In this document: in pieces, positions 15,355-23,143 of the stretch
How positions within the stretch are numbered: the stretch's first letter is position 1
Layout of the letters: every line of letters begins with the position of its first letter
NCBI RefSeq assembly: GCF_001442535.1
Contig: NZ_CP013141.1
Span: 5,496,652-5,519,794, forward strand
Reading direction: 5' to 3'
From: Lysobacter antibioticus
GTDB lineage: Bacteria; Pseudomonadota; Gammaproteobacteria; Xanthomonadales; Xanthomonadaceae
Length of the DNA stretch: 23,143 nt
Made by a program: the position numbers and the translations under genes
The notes under the pieces: model-generated
Told to the model about the DNA's origin: nothing
Database searches by the model: none
What the model saw: the letters and a program-made list of their open reading frames with translations, nothing else

Positions 15355-15634
15355 GGGCTCGATACTGGCATGAAGCGCCGCGCGGTAAGGCGACGCGGTG
15401 GCGGGGAAAGCAAATCCCCCCTCGATCCCCCTTTGTCAAAGGGGGAAGACAAGCAGAGCGACGCTATCCGAACAACTCAGCGCCGCGCAAACTACAAGCC
15501 TCCACCCGAAGCCACGCCCCCCATTTGAAAAAGGGGGCTCCGTGTTCCATTCCCCCTTTTGGAAAAGGGGGGCTCCGCGTTCTATTCCCCCTTTGCAGAG
15601 GGGGGCCAGGGGGGATTTGCTCTGGCTTCCGATC
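15355..15634. repeat. Cluster of four poly-C/poly-G hairpin repeats between receptor and MFS genes
   Basis: Stems lie at 15427-15445 (CCCCCTTTG / CAAAGGGGG, one-base loop), 15517-15537 (imperfect), 15552-15571 (CCCCCTTTT / AAAAGGGGG) and 15587-15605. The first reads GCAAATCCCCC on the + strand at 15410 and the last carries the same motif on the - strand, ending near 15624, so the block has inverted ends. The two middle copies are joined by a direct repeat GGCTCCGyGTTCyATTCCCC. In an RNA from the receptor gene these would form several strong hairpins before the MFS gene. Confidence 0.8.
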
Positions 15635-18442
15635 TCAGAACTGCGACGAGAACCGGATCCCGTACATCCGCGGGGTGTTGAGGTAGCGGATGTTGGTCGC
15701 GTTGTTGACGAAGCCCTTGCCCGAATACACCTCGTCGGTGAGATTCGAGACGAAGCCGTCGATGCGGAACTGGCTGTCCTCGCCGAAGTTCAAGCCGGCC
15801 GAGACGTTGACGGTGGTGAAGCCGCCGACGTCGTCGCGCATCGCCATGCCGTTGGCCGGGCCGCCGCCCGCGGCCGGGTTGGAGCCGTTGTTGAACGGCA
15901 TGTCGGCGAGCGGAATCTCGATGACATTGCCGGCCGCGTCCTGGCCGAAGCCGCGGCTGTTGAACGCGGTCAGGTAGTAGTCGGAGCGGTAGGTCAGGTT
16001 GATGGTCCAGTCGAACGAGTTCAGCGCGCCGCGGCCGATGTCGATGGTCTGCGACAGGCTGAGGTTGGCGTTGTACTTGGAGGTGTTCGGCAGGCGGTTG
16101 CCGTCGAGCGGCACGATCAGGCCCAGGCCGCCGGAACGCGTGTCGAGCACCTTGGAGTCGTCGAAGGTCGCGTCGAGGTAGGTGAAGTTGTAGCCCAGGT
16201 TGAAGCCGTGCGGCAGGCCGACCCGGCCTTCGAGCTCGAGACCGAGCACGCTGGCGTTGGCGGCGTTGTCGTTGAAGACCTGGCGACTGGTCGCGTTCGG
16301 GTTGGTCGGCGTGGGCGCCGGCACGTCGATCAGGTTCTGCAGCACCTTGTTCTGGTAGTCGTAGTAGAACACCGAGGCGTTCAGGCGCACCGGGGTTTCG
16401 CCCCACAGGTAGTCGCCCTTGATGCCGGCTTCGTACGAGGTCAGTTCTTCCGGCTCGAAGGTCGGCGCCAGCGCACTGCCGTCGTTGAGCAGCAGGGGTC
16501 GGTTGATGCCGCCCGAACGCGTGCCGGTCGACACCGTGCCGTACAGCATCACCTGCGGGTTGAGGTCGTACTCGAAGCCCACGCGCCAGTCGACGTAGCT
16601 GTCCTCGTAGACGTCCACGCTCTTGCCGCCGGGGAAGTCGGAACGCACGATCACGTCGATCTGGTCGCGGTTGCGGGTCAGGAACTGAGCCCAGTTGTCC
16701 TGCGCGCCGAAGTTCTGGATGCCGCCGAGGAAATAGTCGAGCGAATCGGCGCCCGGGCCGCAGCGCAGCTCGGCCGGCGACCAGCCGGTGCAGACGCTCG
16801 GGTCGCCGCCGCCGCGACGGCCGGGGGGCGCGAGCTGGAAGCCGGGCGAACCCAGCACCAGTCCGGTGGTGTAGGGGTTGGTCGCGGTGTTGATCGGCTG
16901 GCCGGTGAACTGCTGGAACAGTTCCTCCGGAATCACGAACTGGTATTTGACGTTGGATTCGCGCGCGGTCTTCTTGTCGCGGGTGTAGCGCACGCCGCCG
17001 ATCAGACGCAGCGAATCGGTCGCGGCGAAGCTGAAGTCGCCGTAGACCGCGTTCGACTCGACCTTGGAGTCGTCGCCGCGGTTCTCGCCGCCCAGGCCGT
17101 CCTGCCAACCGCAGACGGTGCCGGGACGCCACCAGTCGCAGTCGCCGAAGTAGCCGTTGCCGACGTCCCAGGAGGTGTAGTCGTACTTCTCTTCGTAATT
17201 GAACAGGCCGGCCGACCAGATCAGCTTGCCGGTGTCGCCGAAGAAGCGCAGCTCGTTGATGGTCGAGCTGGACTTGTCGGACTGATAGAAGGTGTCGTAC
17301 CAGGCCAGGCGTTCGGGGTTGTGATAGGCCTCGCGTTCGGACCCCGGATAGACCGGGCCAAGCTGCCATTCGCGCGAAGCGTTGCGGTTATCGAATTCGT
17401 ACTTGCGGTAAGAGGTGTTGAATTCCACCGACACCGCATCGTTGAAGGCATAGGTGAAGGTGCCGGCGACGCCTTCGATGTCGTTGCTGGTCTTGCCCTG
17501 GGTACGGAAGTACTGGCGGAACGGGTCGGACAGGTCGTCGATGTCGTAGCCGGCGGCGAGGCCACGCTCGGCGAACAGACCCGGGTCGCCGGTGCCGCGC
17601 TCGCTGACCTTATCGAGCATGACGTAGGCGGAGAACTTGTCGTTGGGCTCCCACAGCATCGACAGGCGCGCGGCCTGGTTGTCGAGCGCGCCCGGGCCTT
17701 CGCCCGCGAACAGCGAGCTGGGGTAACCGTTCTTGATGTAGGAAGAACGCTCTTCGTCGAACAGCGCCGCGCGCAGGGCGAAAGTCTCGCCGATGGGCAG
17801 GTTCAGCACACCTTCGGCGGTGGTGAAGTCATGGTTGCCGGCGCCGACCTTGAGGCCGCCGCTGGTCACGCCGAGCTCGGGGCGCTTGGAAATCACGTTG
17901 ATCGAGCCGCCGGTCGCGTTGCGGCCGCGCACGGTACCCTGCGGGCCCTTGTTGACCTCGATGCGGTCGACGTCGAAGAACATCGGCCCGATCGAGCGCG
18001 GCCGCGGCAGGTAGATGCCGTTGTAATAGGTGGCCACCGACGGGTCGGAGGAGAAGTCGGAATCGGCCGCGCCGATGCCGCGCAGGAAGATCTCGTACTT
18101 GCCTTCCTGACGGGTGATCTGCAGGCCCGGCACCACCGCCTGCAGGTTGCGGAAATCGGTGTTGATGCCGAGCTTGGTCAGATCCTCGCCGCTGAAGGAC
18201 TGGATCGTGCCGGCGTATTTCTGGATCGACTGCACGCGGCGGTTGCCGGTCACCTGGACCGCGTCGAGTTCGTGCGCCGCGCTCGTCGGCGCCGCTTCGG
18301 CGCTGGCCGCGGCTGGGGCGTCCTGCGCGGCGGGCGCATCGGCCGCCCATACCGTCCACGAGTTGCACAGGCCGAACGAGGCCAGTGCCACGGTCAACAG
18401 GTGGCGTTGTTGGTTCGATGAAGCCCGGTTCGTTCTCGACAT
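15635..18442 (-). CDS. TonB-dependent outer-membrane receptor, probable maltodextrin receptor (MalA-like)
   Basis: The 935-residue protein is an outer-membrane beta-barrel that imports large ligands using TonB and the proton gradient. It starts with a signal peptide (LLTVALASFGLCNSWTVWA, cleavage near residue 34) and an Ala-rich linker. Then comes ELDAVQVTGNRR, a TonB-box-like segment, and the plug domain at about 75-180 (AVVPGLQITR, FLRGIGAADSDF, DRIEVNKGPQGTVRGRNATG, GSINVISKRP). The remaining 700 residues form the barrel, and the chain ends RMYGIRFSSQF with the C-terminal Phe needed for barrel assembly. GGAGGGGAG lies just upstream of the ATG. Substrate is inferred from its neighbours: an MFS transporter, two GH13 enzymes and a LacI regulator. 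Control probably acts through the two operators at 18564-18638. Confidence 0.95.
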   Translation of the reverse strand: MSRTNRASSNQQRHLLTVALASFGLCNSWTVWAADAPAAQDAPAAASAEAAPTSAAHELDAVQVTGNRRVQSIQKYAGTIQSFSGEDLTKLGINTDFRNLQAVVPGLQITRQEGKYEIFLRGIGAADSDFSSDPSVATYYNGIYLPRPRSIGPMFFDVDRIEVNKGPQGTVRGRNATGGSINVISKRPELGVTSGGLKVGAGNHDFTTAEGVLNLPIGETFALRAALFDEERSSYIKNGYPSSLFAGEGPGALDNQAARLSMLWEPNDKFSAYVMLDKVSERGTGDPGLFAERGLAAGYDIDDLSDPFRQYFRTQGKTSNDIEGVAGTFTYAFNDAVSVEFNTSYRKYEFDNRNASREWQLGPVYPGSEREAYHNPERLAWYDTFYQSDKSSSTINELRFFGDTGKLIWSAGLFNYEEKYDYTSWDVGNGYFGDCDWWRPGTVCGWQDGLGGENRGDDSKVESNAVYGDFSFAATDSLRLIGGVRYTRDKKTARESNVKYQFVIPEELFQQFTGQPINTATNPYTTGLVLGSPGFQLAPPGRRGGGDPSVCTGWSPAELRCGPGADSLDYFLGGIQNFGAQDNWAQFLTRNRDQIDVIVRSDFPGGKSVDVYEDSYVDWRVGFEYDLNPQVMLYGTVSTGTRSGGINRPLLLNDGSALAPTFEPEELTSYEAGIKGDYLWGETPVRLNASVFYYDYQNKVLQNLIDVPAPTPTNPNATSRQVFNDNAANASVLGLELEGRVGLPHGFNLGYNFTYLDATFDDSKVLDTRSGGLGLIVPLDGNRLPNTSKYNANLSLSQTIDIGRGALNSFDWTINLTYRSDYYLTAFNSRGFGQDAAGNVIEIPLADMPFNNGSNPAAGGGPANGMAMRDDVGGFTTVNVSAGLNFGEDSQFRIDGFVSNLTDEVYSGKGFVNNATNIRYLNTPRMYGIRFSSQF

Positions 18443-18451
18443 GCTCCCCTC
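18443..18451 (-). promoter_or_regulatory. Strong ribosome-binding site of the TonB receptor gene
   Basis: In the gene sense GGAGGGGAG lies next to the ATG at 18442, with the GGAGG core about 5 bases from it. It is the strongest Shine-Dalgarno match in the window and fixes the receptor start. Confidence 0.8.
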
Positions 18452-18563
18452 CAGTAGCTGTGTGCCGTCCGCGCGCGCACTGCGGCGTGCTGCGGTTGCC
18501 TAGGCGACGTACGCCATCGGTCTGAGGCGCATGTTAGGCAAGCGATCGCGCCCGCTGCGGTTT

Positions 18564-18579
18564 ATGCATACGTATTCAT
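18564..18579. promoter_or_regulatory. LacI-type operator 1
   Basis: ATGCATACGTATTCAT is a palindrome with 7 of 8 base pairs symmetric, centred on the CpG of ACGT as in classical LacI-family sites. It lies 122 bp upstream of the TonB receptor start. It is the near-exact reverse complement of the second site. Confidence 0.75.
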
Positions 18580-18624
18580 GACCGGCAGTCGCATTCATGT
18601 CGCACTTCATCGGTCGTTTGGGCA

Positions 18625-18638
18625 TGAATACGTATGCA
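18625..18638. promoter_or_regulatory. LacI-type operator 2
   Basis: TGAATACGTATGCA is symmetric at 6 of 7 base pairs. Its centre is exactly 60 bp from that of operator 1 and it lies about 90 bp before the alpha-glucosidase start. The spacing would allow two bound repressor dimers to act together across both promoters. Confidence 0.75.
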
Positions 18639-18717
18639 GGCCGGCAAGCCGCGAACGCGCCCGGCGCTAAGCTGGCGCACATCGCGGCAGTGCAGCACGA
18701 AGACCGCATACGCCATC

Positions 18718-18722
18718 AGGGG
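18718..18722 (+). promoter_or_regulatory. Ribosome-binding site AGGGG that sets the TTG start of the alpha-glucosidase
   Basis: AGGGG is followed by 6 bases and TTG at 18729. No comparable site precedes the in-frame ATGs at 18597 or 18624, and the latter lies inside operator 2. Confidence 0.65.
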
Positions 18723-18728
18723 CGCCAC

Positions 18729-20384
<1,656 letters not shown>

Positions 20385-20489
20385 GCTCGCAGCACATTCG
20401 GTCAGGCGCGGCAGCTTCGTCCGCGACCGCGGAACGCGAATCGACTACGTCGGCGCCCCCGGCGGCCTGCCATGCCACCGGGCCGCACC
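20385..20489. other. Convergent gap between alpha-glucosidase and TPR protein genes
   Basis: This 105-base stretch holds no gene and no hairpin with a T-run. How transcription ends between the two converging genes is not visible. Confidence 0.5.
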
Positions 20490-21365
20490 TCATCCGCGCG
20501 CAGGCAAACGGGCCGCCCGCGCTTCGCGCTGCAGCAGCTCACGCTGCAACGGCGCACGCTGCAACTCGGGCGCCGGTACGGGCGTCGGCCGCAGGCGCTG
20601 TTCCTTCGGCGGCAGGGCCAGCGTGTCCAGGCGCTTCTTGGCTCCCTCGTTGCCGAGCGCGGCGGCCTTCCTGAGCACCACCTGGGCCTCGGCGATGCGC
20701 CCCTGCCCCACGTAGATCTCGCCGAGCCCGCTCAACGCGGTCGCGCGGGTCTTGGGATTGCTGGCCGGCGTGTCCTTGACCGCCTGGGTCAGAGTCTCCT
20801 GCGCGCTGTCGAGCTTGCCTTCCGACAGTTGTTTCCAACCGCACAGGGTCGCATCGCCGCCGGCGCAGGCGTCCTCGCCCCCGGCCTTGGCCGCGGCGAT
20901 CTCGTCGGCCAGCTCCGGCGCTTGATTGGCGAGCGCGGCGCTGCCGACCGCGTTGCGCAGGTCGCGGTTGTTCTGCTGCAGGTCCTCGACCTTCTTGATG
21001 ATCGAATCCACCGAGATGTTGATGCTGCTGTTGTTGTCGGCGACCTCGATGGCCGCGTTCGGCGAGAAGGCCTGGCCGCGGTAGATGATTTCCGGGTCGG
21101 GCAGGTCGATCGCCGAGAACCGCGGCGAGAAGGTCAGGTAGACGTTCGGCACCACGCGTTCGCCGCTGCGCCAGCTCTTCAGCGTGTCGAAGCCGATCAT
21201 CGCCACCACCACCGCCGCGCCGATGCCGAGGTACCAGCGCACGTTCTTGTTCTGCTCGGCGTTCCTGGTCTTCAACAGCGCATAGGCGCCATAGGCGAAG
21301 AACAGCAGCGCCGTGCCATAGGCGCCCGCGGCCAGGATGGTCTGGGGGTCGGTGATCGTGTCCAT
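20490..21365 (-). CDS. Membrane protein with coiled coil and TPR/Sel1-like repeats, 291 aa, function unknown
   Basis: I do not recognise this protein. Two hydrophobic segments lie at about residues 11-31 (LAAGAYGTALLFFAYGAYALL) and 44-60 (WYLGIGAAVVVAMIGFD). Next is a beta-rich part (VPNVYLTFSPRFSAIDLPDP) and a probable coiled coil (IIKKVEDLQQNNRDLRNAV) near 122-140. The stretch 165-180 has two cysteines (DACAGGDATLCGW) that could pair. Residues about 180-250 look like two or three TPR/Sel1 helices (KLDSAQETLTQAV, IAEAQVVLRKAAALGNEGAK). The tail is rich in Pro, Arg and Gln. The ATG is preceded by AAGGA about 8 bases away. The gene follows engB in the same direction after 147 bp and may share its transcript. 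A scaffold role in the envelope is only a guess. Confidence 0.75.
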   Translation of the reverse strand: MDTITDPQTILAAGAYGTALLFFAYGAYALLKTRNAEQNKNVRWYLGIGAAVVVAMIGFDTLKSWRSGERVVPNVYLTFSPRFSAIDLPDPEIIYRGQAFSPNAAIEVADNNSSINISVDSIIKKVEDLQQNNRDLRNAVGSAALANQAPELADEIAAAKAGGEDACAGGDATLCGWKQLSEGKLDSAQETLTQAVKDTPASNPKTRATALSGLGEIYVGQGRIAEAQVVLRKAAALGNEGAKKRLDTLALPPKEQRLRPTPVPAPELQRAPLQRELLQREARAARLPARG

Positions 21366-21512
21366 CTCGTTCCTTGAGCCGAAGATCGCCCTCCGCGCGG
21401 TCGCGCGGAAGTCCTTCTACCCAGGAAGTAACGCAGTCGGCGCGGGCGGAGCGGCCAGTCGCGTTTGCAACACGAACGGCCGACCGCGTGCTCGCGGCCG
21501 GCTTGGGCCGAC

Positions 21513-22163
21513 TCAAGCGGCCGGCGGCGGGACCAGTTCGAGCCAGCGCGAGACCACCGTGCAGGCCTCTTCGACGCCCTGCTTGGACTCGCCGGAGAAG
21601 GTCTGCACGCTGACCGTGTCGCCGAACGCCGAGCTCAGTTCCTTGCGCACCATCATCAACTGCTGCTGTTGCTGGCCGCGGCCGAACTTGTCGGCCTTGG
21701 TCAGCAGCGCATGCGCCGGCAGGCCGCGTTCGACCGCATAACCGAGCATCTGCCGGTCGTAGTCCTTGAGCGGATGGCGGATGTCCATCACCACGACCAG
21801 CCCGCGCAGGGCCTCGCGGGTGCCGAAATAGCGGTCCAGGAAGGCCTGCCAGTGGGCCTGCAGGTTCTGCGGGACCTTGGCGTAGCCGTAGCCCGGCAGG
21901 TCGACCAGGAAGCGGTCGGGCTCCGGCGCCGGCTCGGGGCCGCGGTACAGGGGGCTGACGTCGAAGAACACCAGCTGCTGGGTCCGGCCCGGGGTCTTGG
22001 ACACCCGCGCCAGGGCGTTCTGCTGGCACATGGCGTTGAGGGCGCTGGATTTGCCGGCATTGGAGCGGCCGGCGAAGGCGACCTCGAAGCCGCCGTCGGG
22101 CGGGAGCTGCTTTACGTTGTGCGCCGACAGCAGGTAACGGGCACGGGCGAGGGGATTATTCAT
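21513..22163 (-). CDS. engB: Ribosome-assembly GTPase EngB (YihA/YsxC)
   Basis: EngB is an essential GTPase that helps build the large ribosomal subunit in the cytoplasm. The 216-residue protein is of standard length and has the ordered GTPase motifs: G1 GRSNAGKSS at 32-40, the G2 region SKTPGRTQQLVFFDV, G3 DLPGYGYAKVP, and G4 TKADKFGRGQQQQQ. LVVVMDIRHPLKDYD lies between G3 and G4 as in the family. The start MNNPLARARYLLSAHN matches relatives, although no clear Shine-Dalgarno sequence is present. It is divergent from cytochrome c4, a pairing also seen in other gammaproteobacteria such as Pseudomonas. Confidence 0.97.
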   Translation of the reverse strand: MNNPLARARYLLSAHNVKQLPPDGGFEVAFAGRSNAGKSSALNAMCQQNALARVSKTPGRTQQLVFFDVSPLYRGPEPAPEPDRFLVDLPGYGYAKVPQNLQAHWQAFLDRYFGTREALRGLVVVMDIRHPLKDYDRQMLGYAVERGLPAHALLTKADKFGRGQQQQQLMMVRKELSSAFGDTVSVQTFSGESKQGVEEACTVVSRWLELVPPPAA

Positions 22164-22215
22164 GCCATTAGGATCGCATGCCCCACCCTCCGGCGTGCCG
22201 CAGACTGAATCCGCG

Positions 22216-22244
22216 TTGACCCGGTCGGGGCCGGCGAAGATAAT
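22216..22244 (+). promoter_or_regulatory. Sigma70 promoter of the cytochrome c4 gene
   Basis: TTGACC at 22216-22221 and GATAAT at 22239-22244 are separated by exactly 17 bases, the best promoter match in the window. Transcription would begin near 22251, leaving a leader of about 90 bases. GGAG at 22330-22333, 9 bases before the ATG, is the ribosome-binding site. Confidence 0.8.
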
Positions 22245-22342
22245 TCCGAGGTTCCGGTGGCGGCAGCTTGCGCACAGTCCGGTCCCCAGTACGCCCCTTT
22301 CAGCCTGCCACCCAGCAAGCCAGTAGTTCGGAGCCCAGCTAC

Positions 22343-23143
22343 ATGAGCCAAGCCCGCGTTCTAGGCCTCGTCGGCCTCGCCGCTCTCGCGGCCGCCGCCG
22401 TTGCGTACGCCCAAGCCACGGTCACGCCGATTCCCGACAAGGAGCCGGTCCAGACCGCGCCGCTGAACGCCGCGGCGAAGGCCTCCTGGGGCGACGTCAA
22501 GGCCGGCGCGACCAAGGCCGGCACCTGCGCGGCCTGCCACGGCCTCGACGGCAACCCGACCGATCCGCAGTACCCGCGCCTGGCCGGTCAGAGCGAGCGC
22601 TACATCGCCCACCAGATCGCCCTGTTCAAGAGCGGCGAGCGCAATACCGGCATGGCCGCGGCGATGAAGCCCTTCGCCGACGCCCTGAGCGACCAGGACG
22701 CCCGCGACCTGGGCGCCTACTTCGCCACCCAGAAGTCGGGCGCCGGCGTCGCCGACGACACCCTGATCGCCTCGGGCGTCAACAAGGGCAAGAAGTTCTT
22801 CGAAGTCGGCGAGCAGCTGTTCCGCAATGGCGACAAGGCCCGCGGCATTCCGGCCTGCATGGCCTGCCACGGCCCGAGCGGCGCCGGCAACCCCGGCCCG
22901 GCCTACCCGCACATCGCCGGCCAGCAGGCCGCCTACTCGCAGCGTCGCCTGGAGGAATACCGCGCCGGCACGACCACGCAGAAGGATCCGCACCTGTTCA
23001 ACATCATGGCGACGGTCGCCAAGCAGCTCAGCGACGAGGAAATCGGTTCGCTGTCGAGCTACCTGCAGGGCCTGCACGAACGCGCCGACGACGTCGCCGC
23101 CGCCGATGCGCCGGCCCCCGCAGTGGCCGCCCCGGCCGCCAGC
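22343..23143 (+). CDS. Diheme cytochrome c4, cut at the 3' end by the window edge
   Basis: Cytochrome c4 carries electrons in the periplasm, usually to terminal oxidases. The protein starts MSQARVLGLVGLAALAAAAV and has a signal peptide cleaved near AYAQA. Two heme-binding CXXCH sites, CAACH at 62-66 and CMACH at 172-176, lie in two homologous halves. Each half carries YPRLAGQ or YPHIAGQ after the heme motif, and an FKSGER..TGMAAAM or YRAGTTTQKDPHLFNIM block that supplies the axial methionine. The frame is open for 267 codons to the last base. Residues beyond about 247 are an Ala/Pro-rich tail (ADAPAPAVAAPAAS) that extends past the usual c4 fold. In relatives the next gene is often a DsbA-type thiol oxidase, which lies outside this window. 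Confidence 0.95.
   Translation, partial: MSQARVLGLVGLAALAAAAVAYAQATVTPIPDKEPVQTAPLNAAAKASWGDVKAGATKAGTCAACHGLDGNPTDPQYPRLAGQSERYIAHQIALFKSGERNTGMAAAMKPFADALSDQDARDLGAYFATQKSGAGVADDTLIASGVNKGKKFFEVGEQLFRNGDKARGIPACMACHGPSGAGNPGPAYPHIAGQQAAYSQRRLEEYRAGTTTQKDPHLFNIMATVAKQLSDEEIGSLSSYLQGLHERADDVAAADAPAPAVAAPAAS

Noticed and set aside
15355..15634. Hairpin block as an insertion-sequence remnant
   Set aside because: No transposase fragment or target-site duplication is visible. Inverted ends alone are not enough, so it is listed as a repeat cluster.
15398..18421. Forward open frame of 1007 codons opposite the TonB receptor
   Set aside because: It is a shadow of the receptor gene, with a Val/Ala/Arg/Gly-rich product and no family motif.
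21393..21408. GC palindrome CCGCGC-GGTC-GCGCGG between engB and the TPR gene
   Set aside because: No T-run follows it and no partner site exists. Short GC palindromes of this kind arise easily in such DNA.

Overview
The window is high-GC, densely coded bacterial chromosome, most likely from Lysobacter or a close relative in the Xanthomonadaceae. This placement is an inference from the gene content: a plant/xanthomonad-type GshA, an alpha-glucosidase that closely resembles the Xanthomonas maltose enzyme, the engB / cytochrome c4 pair, and many short intergenic repeats (REP-like palindromes, hexanucleotide tracts, GGGAATC triplets). No RNA gene, CRISPR array, transposase or phage gene was recognised.

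Layout. 1-1357 (-): 5' two thirds of the phosphoenolpyruvate carboxylase gene, running off the left edge. 1654-2409 (-): small membrane TPR protein. 2544-3464 (-) and 3531-4475 (+): a divergent LysR regulator and DMT/EamA exporter sharing an AT-rich 66-bp promoter region with an inverted repeat. 4476-5475: 1 kb of repeats only. 5476-6860 (-): glutamate-cysteine ligase with an apparent one-base frameshift in a G7 run near its C-terminus. 7107-10395 (+): three overlapping genes for an oligopeptide-type binding protein, a VIT/CCC1-type metal transporter and one OppB-type permease; no second permease or ATPase follows. 10496-11527 (+): LacI-family regulator. 11528-12163: a second repeat block.

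12164-20384 is a maltodextrin-uptake locus. A TonB-dependent receptor (15635-18442, -), an MFS transporter (13846-15354, -) and a GH13 amylase lipoprotein (12164-13849, -) read one way, and a cytoplasmic-type GH13 alpha-glucosidase (18729-20384, +) reads the other way. The divergent region between receptor and glucosidase carries two LacI-type palindromes built on ATACGTAT, centred exactly 60 bp apart. The working model is cleavage of alpha-glucan at the cell surface, TonB-driven import across the outer membrane, MFS import across the inner membrane, hydrolysis to glucose inside, and repression by the nearby LacI protein when substrate is absent.

20490-21365 (-): two-helix membrane protein with TPR-like repeats. 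21513-22163 (-): ribosome-assembly GTPase EngB. 22343-23143 (+): diheme cytochrome c4, cut at the right edge, with a textbook sigma70 promoter.

The most unusual signal is an intergenic repeat of about 190-240 bp present three times (about 4684-4870 +, 4903-5130 -, 11660-11900 +). Each copy folds into four successive hairpins. Arms differ between copies but stay paired, the odd G.T pairs favour one strand, each copy is preceded by a hexanucleotide tract, and each lies just 3' of a gene and reads in that gene's direction. It looks like a structured-RNA or 3'-end element family.
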